DNA from: an uncultured Bacteroidota bacterium
GTDB taxonomy: Bacteria > Bacteroidota > Bacteroidia > Flavobacteriales > Flavobacteriaceae
Reading direction: 5' to 3'
Assembly (NCBI GenBank): GCA_902590705.1
Contig: CACIXU010000013.1
Coordinates: 1 to 46,746, forward strand
DNA: 46,746 nt
In this document: positions 35,831 through 45,623 of the stretch, in pieces
Layout of the letters: each line of letters starts with the position of its first letter
Position numbering within the stretch: the first letter of the stretch is position 1
Notes under the pieces: model-generated
What the model saw: only the letters and a program-made list of their open reading frames with translations
Databases searched by the model: none
Told to the model about the DNA's origin: nothing
Program-made: the position numbers and the translations under genes

Positions 35831-36496
35831 ATGAAATTAAGGTTTCTCCTTTTTTTATCGATTCTCTGGCTCTGTCACAAAGCACAGGGACAGAACGAAA
35901 AACATTTGTTGAAATACCGTGAAGATCAATTCTTCGTTAGTTTCTCAATGATTTTTCAGAAAGAGTCAATAAATGGGTTTAAACAAAATGGCTTTTCTAA
36001 TAACTTCCAAATAGGATTTTTAAGAGATATTCCTTTTAATATAAAGGGAAATTTAGGTATGGCATTAGGCTTGGGTTATAGCTTTGATAAGCTCGTTTCC
36101 AATCTAACTTTAAACAACGATGAGCAAAATAATCTTAGTTTCTCTATTTTAGATAATGTGCAAAATAGTCAAAAGATATCTAGTGTTATTTTACCTCTGG
36201 AATTTAGATGGCGAACATCAACAATAAATAAAACTGAGTTTTGGAGATTATATGGGGGATTCAAGTATAAAATTAATCTAAATTCCCAATTCAATTATTC
36301 TGCAGGTGGAAACTCTAGGGTAGACTTCATTAGAAAACAAAACACAGCAATTTATGTTTCACTTGGTTATAATACTTGGAATTTATTATTTGAATATGAT
36401 TTAAATAGTATTTACAATAGAGATATTTTTCTTCTCGAGGGATTGAGTCCAGAGATTAGTACGATAAAAATTGGGTTAATTTTTTATATTTTATAG
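35831..36496 (+). CDS. PorT-like outer-membrane beta-barrel protein
   Basis: A 221-aa protein with a signal peptide (1-20, ending AQGQ) and alternating hydrophobic/polar strands ending in an aromatic-rich C-terminus (IKIGLIFYIL), as expected for a small outer-membrane barrel. It resembles the PorT family; PorT itself takes part in type IX secretion, but many family members are of unknown function, so I do not assign a symbol. It follows the exb operon beyond a terminator, and its stop abuts the convergent rpoN stop with no gap. Confidence 0.7.
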   Translation: MKLRFLLFLSILWLCHKAQGQNEKHLLKYREDQFFVSFSMIFQKESINGFKQNGFSNNFQIGFLRDIPFNIKGNLGMALGLGYSFDKLVSNLTLNNDEQNNLSFSILDNVQNSQKISSVILPLEFRWRTSTINKTEFWRLYGGFKYKINLNSQFNYSAGGNSRVDFIRKQNTAIYVSLGYNTWNLLFEYDLNSIYNRDIFLLEGLSPEISTIKIGLIFYIL

Positions 36497-37948
36497 TTAG
36501 ATGGATTTACGAAGTCTTGCTACTGGAATATCCATTTGTTCTCTATACTTTGCTACTGTTCTTCGAGCAACATTATAACCTTTTTCTTTTAGAAGGATTG
36601 AAATTACTTGATCCGTGAGTGGCTTTTTCTTATTTTCATGGGCAATTAAATCCTTTAGAATTTTTTTAATTTCAATGGTTGACACATCTTCTCCGTCATC
36701 TTTTTTCATTCCTTCTGAAAAAAAACTTTTCAACAACTTGACTCCATATGGTGTGTCGATATATTTACTATTTGCTACACGCGAAACTGTCGAAATATCC
36801 ATTTCGATTTTGTCTGCAATATCTTTTAAAATCATTGGTTTTAAATTTTGCTCATCTCCCGTCAGAAAATAGTTACTTTGATACTCTACGATTGCGCTAA
36901 TGGTTAAATATAAAGTTTGATAACGTTGTTCAATAGCATCTATAAACCATTTTGCAGCATCTAATTTTTGTTTGATAAATAGGACTGCCTCTTGCATTGA
37001 CTTATTCTTTTCAGGTGCGACAACATAACCAGACAACATTTCCTTGTAACTATTTGAAATTCTTAAATCAGGAATATTTCTTTTGTTTAGTGTAACCTTA
37101 AGCTTTCCATTATCAATGCAAAGTAAAAAGTCTGGGACAATATGGTTATTTTGACTGCCTTCTGAAAGAGCCCCCCCTGGTTTTGGGTTTAATTTAGCAA
37201 TTTCATCAAATACAGATCTAAGCTCTTCTTCATTAATATTAAATCTATCTTGAAGTTTTTTATAGTGTTTTCTTGAAAACTCATTAAATGCATTATCGAT
37301 TATATTCTTTGATAAACTAATCAAGGGTCTGTCTCGTTCTTTTCTTGACAGCTGGATGGAAAGGCACTCTTGAAGTGATCTTGCTCCAACACCAGGAGGA
37401 TCTAAGGACTGAATTTTACTTAATACAGACTTTAATTGAGATTCATTAACAACTATATTTTGGGTAAAGGCCAAATCATCTATCAGATCTTCTTCTGTCC
37501 TTCTAAGATAACCACTATTATCAATGCTACCAATCAAAAACTCGGCAATAGGTCGCTCAAAATCATCTAAAATTAAACTTTGTAACTGAGATCCTAAATA
37601 TTCGTGAAAGCTTACTCTTCCAGAAAAAGGAATCATTTTCTCATCCTCGTCATTGGACTGATTATTAGCTGAAACTCTATAACTAGGTATTTCGTCATCG
37701 CTGAGGTAAGAATCAATATTGATATCTTCAGTATTTATATTTTGATCTTGTTGACTGTCATCATATTCATCCGATGGGATACTATCAACTTCAATTTCCT
37801 TTCCTTTTTCTAATGCTGGATTTTCTCCAATTTCAGACTGAATCCGCTGTTCAAGGTCTAAGGTAGATAACTGAATAAGCTTCATCAATTGAATCTGCTG
37901 TGGAGAGAGTTTCTGAGAAAGTTTTAATTGGAGCTGTTGTTTTAACAT
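36497..37948 (-). CDS. rpoN: RNA polymerase sigma-54 factor
   Basis: The 483-aa alternative sigma factor that directs RNA polymerase to -24/-12 promoters and needs AAA+ activators. All three regions are present: the Gln-rich activator-contact region I (LKLSQKLSPQQIQLMKLIQL near the N-terminus), an acidic linker (about 50-100), the core-binding and HTH regions, and the RpoN box ARRTVAKYRE at 461-470. It is the last gene of the minus-strand run after asnS, with a 51-nt gap. No sigma-54 activator gene is in the window. Confidence 0.96.
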   Translation of the reverse strand: MLKQQLQLKLSQKLSPQQIQLMKLIQLSTLDLEQRIQSEIGENPALEKGKEIEVDSIPSDEYDDSQQDQNINTEDINIDSYLSDDEIPSYRVSANNQSNDEDEKMIPFSGRVSFHEYLGSQLQSLILDDFERPIAEFLIGSIDNSGYLRRTEEDLIDDLAFTQNIVVNESQLKSVLSKIQSLDPPGVGARSLQECLSIQLSRKERDRPLISLSKNIIDNAFNEFSRKHYKKLQDRFNINEEELRSVFDEIAKLNPKPGGALSEGSQNNHIVPDFLLCIDNGKLKVTLNKRNIPDLRISNSYKEMLSGYVVAPEKNKSMQEAVLFIKQKLDAAKWFIDAIEQRYQTLYLTISAIVEYQSNYFLTGDEQNLKPMILKDIADKIEMDISTVSRVANSKYIDTPYGVKLLKSFFSEGMKKDDGEDVSTIEIKKILKDLIAHENKKKPLTDQVISILLKEKGYNVARRTVAKYREQMDIPVARLRKSI

Positions 37949-37999
37949 AAAAAAATATACTTATATAAAGATATGAAAAAGTTAATTCAGCAAATTTGA

Positions 38000-39433
38000 T
38001 TAGAATGATGCGTTTTGAGGGGTCCGTGGAAATGGGATTACATCTCTAATATTACTCATACCAGTAGCGAATTGAACAAGGCGTTCAAAACCAAGTCCAA
38101 ATCCACTATGAGGGGTACTTCCGAATTTTCTCAACTCGATATACCACCATAGTTCCTTTTTATCAATTCCCATTTTTTCAATTCTACTCTCTAGTACTTC
38201 CAGTCTCTCTTCCCTCTGCGAGCCTCCCACAATTTCTCCAATACCTGGAAAAAGAATATCCATTGCTCTTACTGTCTTTTTATCATCATTCATTCTCATA
38301 TAAAAAGCTTTTATCTTAGCTGGGTAATCGTACAATATAACCGGTGCATTGAAATGCTTTTCAACTAGAAACCTTTCATGTTCACTTTGAAGGTCTGTTC
38401 CCCAATTTTCAATAAGATATTCAAACTTTTTCTTTTTATTAGGTTTAGATTTTTTTAAGATATCGATTGCATCAGTGTAGGAAATTCTAATGAAATCATT
38501 TTTAACAACAAAATTTATTTTTTCGATTAAACCCATGGGGCTTCTCTCATTTTGAGGTTTTGACTTTTCCTCATTAATGAGTCTCTGATCCAAAAAAGTT
38601 AAATCTTTTATACACTTTTCTAAAATATGATTTAGAGTGTATTTTATAAACTCCTCTGCTAGATCCATATTCTGATTTAAATCAAAAAAAGCCATCTCTG
38701 GTTCAATCATCCAAAATTCAGCAAGATGTCTAGTAGTATTAGACTTTTCTGCACGAAAAGTAGGACCAAAAGTATATACATTTCCTAGACCTTGAGAATA
38801 AGTTTCAGCTTCAAGCTGGCCTGATACTGTTAGATTAGTTTCCTTTCCAAAAAAGTCATTTTTAAAATCTACATTTCCTTGGTCATTTAATTTAGGATTT
38901 TTTGGATCTAAAACAGTTACACGAAACATTTCACCTGCTCCCTCAGCATCACTACCAGTTATTATCGGAGTATGGATATAACAAAACCCTTTCTCATTAA
39001 AAAATTGATGAATGGCAAACGAAAGAATAGATCGAATTCTCATCACTGAGCTGAATGTTTTGGTTCTAATTCTTAGGTGTGCTTTTTCTCTTAAAAATTC
39101 GAAGCTGTGTTTTTTTGCTTGTATTGGATAGGTATCAGGATCTGCTTCACCATGAACGAATATGGACTTTACCAATACTTCTACTGATTGACCTTTTCCC
39201 ATACTCTTAATTAGCTCTCCTTCAATTTCTAACGCTGCTCCAGTGTTTATTTTCTTGAGAAGAGATTCATCTGTTTGCTTATAATCAACCACACACTGAA
39301 GGTTTTCAATTGAAGAGCCGTCGTTTAAAGCGATAAATCTGTTGGCTCTAAAGGTTTTCACCCAACCCTTAACAATTACTTTCTCATAATCATTGGGTTT
39401 ACTTAGAACGTCAACTATTCGATAGCTTATCAT
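38000..39433 (-). CDS. asnS: Asparagine--tRNA ligase
   Basis: The 477-aa class II aminoacyl-tRNA synthetase that charges tRNA-Asn. It has an N-terminal OB-fold anticodon-binding domain (VIVKGWVKTFR), motif 2 with TFRAEKSNTTRHLAEFWMIE, and motif 3 with GFGLGFERLVQF close to the C-terminus. The ATG at 39433 (MISYRIVDVL) is preferred over a TTG seven codons upstream because conserved sequence begins there. An insertion around the middle of the catalytic domain is usual for AsnRS. It lies between an RND transporter and rpoN on the same strand. Confidence 0.96.
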   Translation of the reverse strand: MISYRIVDVLSKPNDYEKVIVKGWVKTFRANRFIALNDGSSIENLQCVVDYKQTDESLLKKINTGAALEIEGELIKSMGKGQSVEVLVKSIFVHGEADPDTYPIQAKKHSFEFLREKAHLRIRTKTFSSVMRIRSILSFAIHQFFNEKGFCYIHTPIITGSDAEGAGEMFRVTVLDPKNPKLNDQGNVDFKNDFFGKETNLTVSGQLEAETYSQGLGNVYTFGPTFRAEKSNTTRHLAEFWMIEPEMAFFDLNQNMDLAEEFIKYTLNHILEKCIKDLTFLDQRLINEEKSKPQNERSPMGLIEKINFVVKNDFIRISYTDAIDILKKSKPNKKKKFEYLIENWGTDLQSEHERFLVEKHFNAPVILYDYPAKIKAFYMRMNDDKKTVRAMDILFPGIGEIVGGSQREERLEVLESRIEKMGIDKKELWWYIELRKFGSTPHSGFGLGFERLVQFATGMSNIRDVIPFPRTPQNASF

Positions 39434-39479
39434 TGTGTTGCATTTTCTTTGCAAAGATAGGCTTATTTACAAAATTTGT

Positions 39480-41870
39480 TTAAGCTTTTCTATTATCCTC
39501 AGAAGAAATAATTTTGATTTTAGGTTCTTTAAACACCTTCTCGTTACCTACTCCATCTTCAAGAGAAATAAGTATAGAGGGTAGTAGGATAAGGTTAGCG
39601 AGCATCGCAAATAATAGTGTAACCGATACTAAGCCACCCAATGCAACAGTACCTCCAAAATTGGAAGACATAAATACTGCAAAACCAAAAAATAGTACAA
39701 CTGACGTGTAAAACATACTAATCGCAGTTTCTCTCAAGGAGCTGTAGACAGCAGATTTTATCTTCCAGTTATTTTCTATTAATTCTTGCCGATATTTTGC
39801 TAGAAAATGAATCGTATCATCAACAGAAATTCCAAATGCTATACTGAAAACTAAGATGGTTGAGGGCTTAAGTGGTATACCTGTAAAACCCATCACTCCG
39901 GCTGTTATGATAAGCGGTAGTAGGTTAGGGATTAGTGAAATCATAATCATCTTAAAAGATCTAAACATATAAGCCATAAAGATTGCTATCAGAAGTATGG
40001 CAAGTGACAATGAGATGATTAAGTTTCGGATTAAATAATGAGTTCCTTTAAGATATAGGAGAGGTTTGCCCGTTAACTTCACATTGTACCTTTCATCAGG
40101 GAAAATCTTGTCTATCTCTTTGAGAAGGTCAATTTCGATTTCCTCTATACGTTCCGTTTTAATGTCTTTCATAAAAGTTGTGACCCGACTAAATTGGGCA
40201 GTACTATCTTGATAATTTTGCAACAGATCACCTGAGTCATTTGAATTTTTTAAATACCGCGCTATAAAGCTATTTTCTTGGGAACTTGGTAATTTGAAAT
40301 AATTCGGGTTTCCATTATAATAGGCTTGTTTGATAAACTTCATTCCACCTACCATTGACAAAGCAGGTGAAAGTTCAGGGGTGTCTCTTATATATTTTTC
40401 AAGCTTATCTATTCTTTTTAAGGTTGATAATCGATTAGCGCCCCCCTCTCGCTTTGTATCAATGATTATTTCAATGGGTACTATACCATTAAACTCTTCA
40501 TCAAAGAATAAAATATCTTTGAAAAAGGCTGATTTTTTTGGCATGTCTTCAATAATGCTTCCTGATATATTAATTTGATAAATCCCAATTATTCCAAAAA
40601 TTAAACTGAGAATAGAGATAATGAAAACATTAATTCGTTTATATCTTACCTTATCTTCCATCCATTTTACAAATCTATTTATAAAGCTGTTATTGAGATG
40701 TTGCAGGTGCTTTTTATTTGGAAGATTCATGAAACTATAAATGATGGGTATTATCAATAATGAAAGTAGAAATATCGCTAGAATGTTGATTGAAGCAACC
40801 GTTCCAAATTCTTTTAGTACTTTACTATCAGTTAGAATAAAAGTTGCAAATCCAGAGGCGGTAGTCAAGTTTGTCATCAATGTTGCATTCCCAATTTTCA
40901 TGATTACGCGTCGTAGTGATTTTGCTTTGTTTCCGTGTTTTGCAACCTCTTGTTGATATTTATTAATCAGGAAAATACAGTTAGGAATTCCAATGACAAT
41001 GATAAGAGGGGGAATTAATGCAGTAAGTATAGTGATTTCATATCCCATCCAGCCCAAAATCCCAAAGGCCCACATGACGCCAATTACAACAACAAACATT
41101 GAAATAAATGTTGCACGAAAAGATCGGAAAAATAGGAAAAAAATAATGGTAGTGACTAGCATTGCTGAAATAACAAAAATCCCAATTTCATCTACTATAT
41201 TTTGTGCATTTAGTGTACGGATGTAAGGCATTCCAGATATCCTTACATCAAGTCCGGAACGTTCCTCAAATGAATTAATTAAGGGTATGAAATTTTCAAA
41301 AATAAAATCTTTTCTTCTTGAAGTATTGACAATATCTTTATTCATGTAGATGGCAGATCGGATAGATTTTCCATCGTTACTGTAAAGGATATTTTTATAG
41401 AAAGGTAATTCTATTAGTAAATTCTGTTTAAACTTTTCCAATGCAACAGTATCAATTTTTTTATTGGGGAGAAGGTTTCTTAGAATGAATTTTTTTTGAT
41501 TTTCGTCTTTTATGAGTTCTTGAACATTATTAGTCGAAATGGTAAAGTCAATTTCTGAGAATTTATTTATTTCATTATTCAACTTAACCCACTCATTGAA
41601 GATTTCTTCAGTGAAGAAATTATCATCTTTTAATGCAATAACAATTAGATTTCCCTCTTCTCCAAAAGTCTTTATAAAATCTTCATATTGAATATTTTCT
41701 GGATGTGTATCGGGAAGAAGATTTGCCTCAGTATACGTAAAGCGCATATTTTGCCATTGGGAAGCAAGATAAAGTGTCATCACGCTTATGGTGATTAAAA
41801 TCAGAGGGCGATTTCGTAAAATTAAATTAGCAACAGTACCCCAAAAATTACTTTTTGTACTCTTATTCAT
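39480..41870 (-). CDS. RND/MMPL-superfamily transporter
   Basis: A 796-aa inner-membrane transporter of the RND superfamily. The layout is the classic duplicated one: one helix (about 20-37), a large periplasmic loop, five helices (about 213-390), then a second set with one helix (about 410-432), another loop, and five helices (about 620-775). The half-repeats carry GxxxDDTIHF-like (GISVDDTIHFLAKY) and related signatures of MMPL/Patched-like exporters. No membrane-fusion or TolC gene is adjacent, so it may be a single-component lipid or hydrophobe exporter. The substrate is unknown. It sits between frr (25-nt gap) and asnS (46-nt gap). Confidence 0.9.
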   Translation of the reverse strand: MNKSTKSNFWGTVANLILRNRPLILITISVMTLYLASQWQNMRFTYTEANLLPDTHPENIQYEDFIKTFGEEGNLIVIALKDDNFFTEEIFNEWVKLNNEINKFSEIDFTISTNNVQELIKDENQKKFILRNLLPNKKIDTVALEKFKQNLLIELPFYKNILYSNDGKSIRSAIYMNKDIVNTSRRKDFIFENFIPLINSFEERSGLDVRISGMPYIRTLNAQNIVDEIGIFVISAMLVTTIIFFLFFRSFRATFISMFVVVIGVMWAFGILGWMGYEITILTALIPPLIIVIGIPNCIFLINKYQQEVAKHGNKAKSLRRVIMKIGNATLMTNLTTASGFATFILTDSKVLKEFGTVASINILAIFLLSLLIIPIIYSFMNLPNKKHLQHLNNSFINRFVKWMEDKVRYKRINVFIISILSLIFGIIGIYQINISGSIIEDMPKKSAFFKDILFFDEEFNGIVPIEIIIDTKREGGANRLSTLKRIDKLEKYIRDTPELSPALSMVGGMKFIKQAYYNGNPNYFKLPSSQENSFIARYLKNSNDSGDLLQNYQDSTAQFSRVTTFMKDIKTERIEEIEIDLLKEIDKIFPDERYNVKLTGKPLLYLKGTHYLIRNLIISLSLAILLIAIFMAYMFRSFKMIMISLIPNLLPLIITAGVMGFTGIPLKPSTILVFSIAFGISVDDTIHFLAKYRQELIENNWKIKSAVYSSLRETAISMFYTSVVLFFGFAVFMSSNFGGTVALGGLVSVTLLFAMLANLILLPSILISLEDGVGNEKVFKEPKIKIISSEDNRKA

Positions 41871-41895
41871 AATTTAGTCACCCATTATTCAAAAA

Positions 41896-42450
41896 CTATA
41901 CGGTTAGAATATCTTTTTCTTTTGATAGAAAAATTTCATCAACTTTTTTAATATAATTATCCGTTAATTCTTGAACATCAATCTCAGCATTTTTTTGTAT
42001 ATCTTTAGAAATGTCAGATTTCTTTATTTCGTTGTTGGCATCTTTCCTGGCATTTCTAATACTAACTTTGGTATTTTCAGTTTCGGCCTTTGCTAATTTT
42101 ACAAGTTCCATTCTTCTTTCTTCAGTCAACGGAGGAACATTTATTATAACAGATTCACCGTTATTCGTGGGGTTAAAACCTAAGTTAGCATTTAAAATCC
42201 CTTTCTCAATTTCATCAAGTAAGGGTTTTTCCCAGGGTTGAACAGTAATGGTTCTTCCATCTGGGGTATTAATATTTGAGACTTGACTTAGGGGGGTAGG
42301 CACACCATAGTATTCTATCATTACACCTTTAAGCATAACTGGATTAGCTCTCCCAGCTCTAATATTGACCAACTCTCTTTCTAAATGTTCAATTGAAAAC
42401 CGCATGCTTTCATTGGCAGTTTCAATTATAAAGCCTATTTCTTCATTCAT
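41896..42450 (-). CDS. frr: Ribosome-recycling factor
   Basis: A 184-aa protein that, with EF-G, splits the post-termination ribosome. The family blocks are visible: LERELVNIRAGRANPVML, PTPLSQVSNI, RTITVQPWEKPLL, the NPTNNGESVIINVPPLTEERR segment split over the hinge, and the long C-terminal helix. Length is standard. It follows pyrH after 12 nt, the common bacterial order. Confidence 0.97.
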   Translation of the reverse strand: MNEEIGFIIETANESMRFSIEHLERELVNIRAGRANPVMLKGVMIEYYGVPTPLSQVSNINTPDGRTITVQPWEKPLLDEIEKGILNANLGFNPTNNGESVIINVPPLTEERRMELVKLAKAETENTKVSIRNARKDANNEIKKSDISKDIQKNAEIDVQELTDNYIKKVDEIFLSKEKDILTV

Positions 42451-42462
42451 TTTGTAATTGGT

Positions 42463-43170
42463 TTATAAATCAACACGAGTACCAATTTTATCTCCATTGA
42501 TAATTTTACTTAGATTTCCTTTAATGTTCATATCAAAAACAATAATTGGTAAATTGTTTTCTTGACTTAAGGTAAAAGCAGTAGTGTCCATTACTTTAAG
42601 CCCCTTTTTTAATACCTCTTCAAAAGAAAGAGAGTCAAACTTGGTTGCTTCTTTATTTTTTTCGGGGTCTTTATTGTAAATTCCATCTACTCTAGTTCCT
42701 TTTAGGATAACGTCTGCATTGATTTCAACTGCTCTAAGTACAGCTGCAGAATCAGTGGTGAAAAAAGGATTACCGGTCCCAGACCCAAAAATCACCACAC
42801 GTCCTTTTTCTAAATGGCGTGTGGCTCTCCTCTTTATGAAAGGTTCGGCTATGGCTTCCATATTTATAGCAGATTGCAACCTCGTTGGAATATCAATATT
42901 TTCAAGAGCACTTTGTAAAGCGAGTCCATTAATTACAGTAGCAAGCATCCCCATATAGTCAGCTTGAACACGATCCATACCTTTACTAGCACCTGAAACA
43001 CCCCGAAAAATATTTCCCCCTCCAATAACAATTGCTATCTCTGTTCCTTTTTCATGAATTTCTTTAATCTCAATGGCGTAGTCGTTTAATCTTGTTGGGT
43101 CAATTCCGTGATTATATTCACCCATGAGAGCTTCACCGCTAAGTTTTAATAGTACTCTTTTATATTTCAT
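42463..43170 (-). CDS. pyrH: UMP kinase
   Basis: The 235-aa bacterial UMP kinase that phosphorylates UMP to UDP in the cytoplasm. Diagnostic parts are [14 protein letters not shown] at the start, [23 protein letters not shown] and the allosteric/UMP-binding region near [17 protein letters not shown] at 43170 gives the standard length; a start nine codons upstream would add a non-conserved hydrophobic stretch. It is followed by frr in the usual pyrimidine/translation pair. Confidence 0.97.
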   Translation of the reverse strand: MKYKRVLLKLSGEALMGEYNHGIDPTRLNDYAIEIKEIHEKGTEIAIVIGGGNIFRGVSGASKGMDRVQADYMGMLATVINGLALQSALENIDIPTRLQSAINMEAIAEPFIKRRATRHLEKGRVVIFGSGTGNPFFTTDSAAVLRAVEINADVILKGTRVDGIYNKDPEKNKEATKFDSLSFEEVLKKGLKVMDTTAFTLSQENNLPIIVFDMNIKGNLSKIINGDKIGTRVDL

Positions 43171-43211
43171 ACTTAAAAAATCTATCAAATATAGCAATTA
43201 TAGAGGGAACC

Positions 43212-44081
43212 TTACAGGGCTTTTAAACTCAAGTCTATATTCTTTGCAGAGTGTGTAAGTGCACCAATGGATAAAAAATCTACTCCTGTCTCTGCATATT
43301 GAATTAAGTTGTTCTCATTAATATTTCCCGATGCTTCTGTTTCAATACTATTATTTATCCAAGACACTTTTTCCTGAATTTGACTAGGCTCCATATTGTC
43401 GAGAAGTATTCTTTTAACCCATGGAAATTCCATTACAGCCTCAATTTCAATTTGGTTTCTAACCTCGACAACTACATCAATTTTTAATTGACTTCTTTCC
43501 AAATAATCTTTAATTTTTAGTAATGTATTTTGCATACCTCCACAAAAATCTACATGGTTATCCTTAATCATAATGGCGTCAAATAGTCCCATTCTATGAT
43601 TGTAACCTCCTCCAATTGTAACAGCCCATTTTTCAGGGTAGCGGAAGCCTGGGGTTGTTTTTCGTGTATCGAGAATTTTACAATTTGTATGTTTTATTTT
43701 TTGATTTAATTGGTGGGTAAAAGTTGCAATTCCACTCATTCTTTGCATACAATTTAGAACTAACCTTTCAGATGATAGTAATGACTTAGCAGGTCCTTTT
43801 ACAGTATAAGCAACTGTTCCCTTTGTTAGAGATTCGCCATCCTCAAAATTGCGAGTTAATTTTATGAGGTGATCAAACCGCTGGAAGATTTTTTCGGCTA
43901 AATCAATTCCAGCAATGATACAGTCCTCTTTCACTTTTAAAACGGTCGATTTTTCTAGTTGATTGTTAAAACAAGCTTGACCGCTATGATCTCCCATTTC
44001 GATATCTTCAGTTAAAGCATTATCGATAAATCGATTGATTGCTAGATGGTATTTTTTATAAAAACTATGCGACATTATCAT
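43212..44081 (-). CDS. nadC: Nicotinate-nucleotide diphosphorylase (quinolinate phosphoribosyltransferase)
   Basis: A 289-aa enzyme that joins quinolinate and PRPP to form nicotinate mononucleotide with loss of CO2, the third step of de novo NAD synthesis. Key segments are EDIEMGDHSG, NCMQRMSGIAT, ILDTRKTTPGFR, GGGYNHRMGLFDAIMIKDNH and, near the C-terminus, DFLSIGALTHS. The start overlaps nadB by 17 nt with ATG 44081, or by 11 nt with ATG 44075; either is possible. It ends the nadA-nadB-nadC operon. Confidence 0.96.
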   Translation of the reverse strand: MIMSHSFYKKYHLAINRFIDNALTEDIEMGDHSGQACFNNQLEKSTVLKVKEDCIIAGIDLAEKIFQRFDHLIKLTRNFEDGESLTKGTVAYTVKGPAKSLLSSERLVLNCMQRMSGIATFTHQLNQKIKHTNCKILDTRKTTPGFRYPEKWAVTIGGGYNHRMGLFDAIMIKDNHVDFCGGMQNTLLKIKDYLERSQLKIDVVVEVRNQIEIEAVMEFPWVKRILLDNMEPSQIQEKVSWINNSIETEASGNINENNLIQYAETGVDFLSIGALTHSAKNIDLSLKAL

Positions 44082-45621
44082 GGTTATAAAATACCCCGAT
44101 ATTTTCTTTTAGCCCCTGTGATTGTTTAATCATCAAGTAGGCGACACTAACCATATTTCTCAATTCACAAACCTCTAGTGTAAGTTTGTTTTCATTGTAG
44201 ATTTCCTTTGTTTTAATAAATATCTCTTTAAGTTCACTTTCTGCTTTTACCAGCCCATCAGATGTTTTAAAGATTCCTACCTTGGAAGTCATGATTCCTT
44301 GAAGATCTTTTTTTAACTTTTTTATAGCAGAAATTTTTTCATCATAAATGTATTGGGCTCCATTCCATTCAGGAATATTTAAATAAAATTCTTTTGTAGG
44401 TAAGTTCCGATTAATTTCTTTTAAAGAATTCAAGGCAGCTCGGTGAGAAAAAACTAAAGATTCAAGTAAGGAGTTTGACGCTAATCGATTAGCACCATGT
44501 AATCCTGTATAACTACATTCTCCAATAGCATAGAGGCCTTTTAACATTGTTTCTCCAAAAGGATTAACTTGTATGCCACCACAAAAATAGTGAGCAGCTG
44601 GAATAACAGGAATTAGATTAATCAGCGGATTTAAATCTATTTTTTTACAATTTTTTAAAATAGTAGGGAATTGATTAATGAAGTCCTGTTTATTAATATT
44701 TCTACAGTCCAAATAAACATATTCTTGATCGGATTTTAGTATTTCATTCGCAATAGAACGAGCTACAATATCTCGTGGTGCTAACTCACCGTGAGGATCA
44801 TATTTAAGCATAAAACGTTCTCCTTGAGAATTTACAAGAATACCCCCTTCACCCCGAACTGCCTCGGATATTAGGAAGGTATTGCCTTCAATTTTTGGAT
44901 GTAAGGCAGTTGGATGGAATTGAACGAAAGGCAATGCTTTCATAAGCACCTTAGCTCGGTAAGCAGCACCAAGTCCATCACCAGTTGCATTAAGTGGATT
45001 GGTAGTGTGAGAAAAAAGCTGTCCAGCTCCACCAGTACTCAAAACCGTTATTTTTGATGAAATCCTAATAATCTCTTGTTCTAAGTTTTGGATGACATAT
45101 GCACCGTAGCAACGTTTATTTAGACTTCCCGTATGGTGATCTGTAATTAAATCTACCAATGTATGATTTTCTAAAAGTGAAATATTTGTAAATGTTTTGA
45201 TTTTGCGAATTAGAGATTCTTGAATTTCAAGTCCTGTGCTGTCCTTGTGATGAACAATTCTATTTTCAGAGTGTCCACCTTCTTTGGTTAGATGCAGCCC
45301 TTTTTCTTTTTTATCAAATTGTGTTCCCCAATCCATTAATTCCTGTAATCGCTCATGTCCCTCTTCAACTACAAACTTAACTACTTCTTTATCGCATTTT
45401 CCTGCACCCGCAATTAGAGTATCTTCGATGTGTTTGTCATAGGAATCTTTTTGGAAATTGGAAACTACAGCTATTCCCCCTTGAGCATAGCGTGTGTTGC
45501 TCTCTAAAAGATTATTTTTAGAAATAATGGTAAGTTGTAATTCAGGATTTTGCTCTCCAATCTTTATGGCGTAGGTTAGGCCCGAAATACCACTTCCTAT
45601 AACAAGAATATCAGTAATCAT
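44065..45621 (-). CDS. nadB: L-aspartate oxidase
   Basis: A 518-aa FAD enzyme that oxidises L-aspartate to iminoaspartate, the first step of de novo NAD synthesis. The Rossmann FAD motif is GSGISG (9-14); NTRYAQGGIAVV, the HHKDSTGLEI segment, HPTAL, the EAVRGEGGILVN block and the GLYAIGECSYTGLHGANRLASNSLLE motif are characteristic. It follows nadA with a 2-nt gap and overlaps nadC. Length is as in other NadB proteins. Confidence 0.97.
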   Translation of the reverse strand: MITDILVIGSGISGLTYAIKIGEQNPELQLTIISKNNLLESNTRYAQGGIAVVSNFQKDSYDKHIEDTLIAGAGKCDKEVVKFVVEEGHERLQELMDWGTQFDKKEKGLHLTKEGGHSENRIVHHKDSTGLEIQESLIRKIKTFTNISLLENHTLVDLITDHHTGSLNKRCYGAYVIQNLEQEIIRISSKITVLSTGGAGQLFSHTTNPLNATGDGLGAAYRAKVLMKALPFVQFHPTALHPKIEGNTFLISEAVRGEGGILVNSQGERFMLKYDPHGELAPRDIVARSIANEILKSDQEYVYLDCRNINKQDFINQFPTILKNCKKIDLNPLINLIPVIPAAHYFCGGIQVNPFGETMLKGLYAIGECSYTGLHGANRLASNSLLESLVFSHRAALNSLKEINRNLPTKEFYLNIPEWNGAQYIYDEKISAIKKLKKDLQGIMTSKVGIFKTSDGLVKAESELKEIFIKTKEIYNENKLTLEVCELRNMVSVAYLMIKQSQGLKENIGVFYNHDNVA

Positions 45622-45623
45622 AA

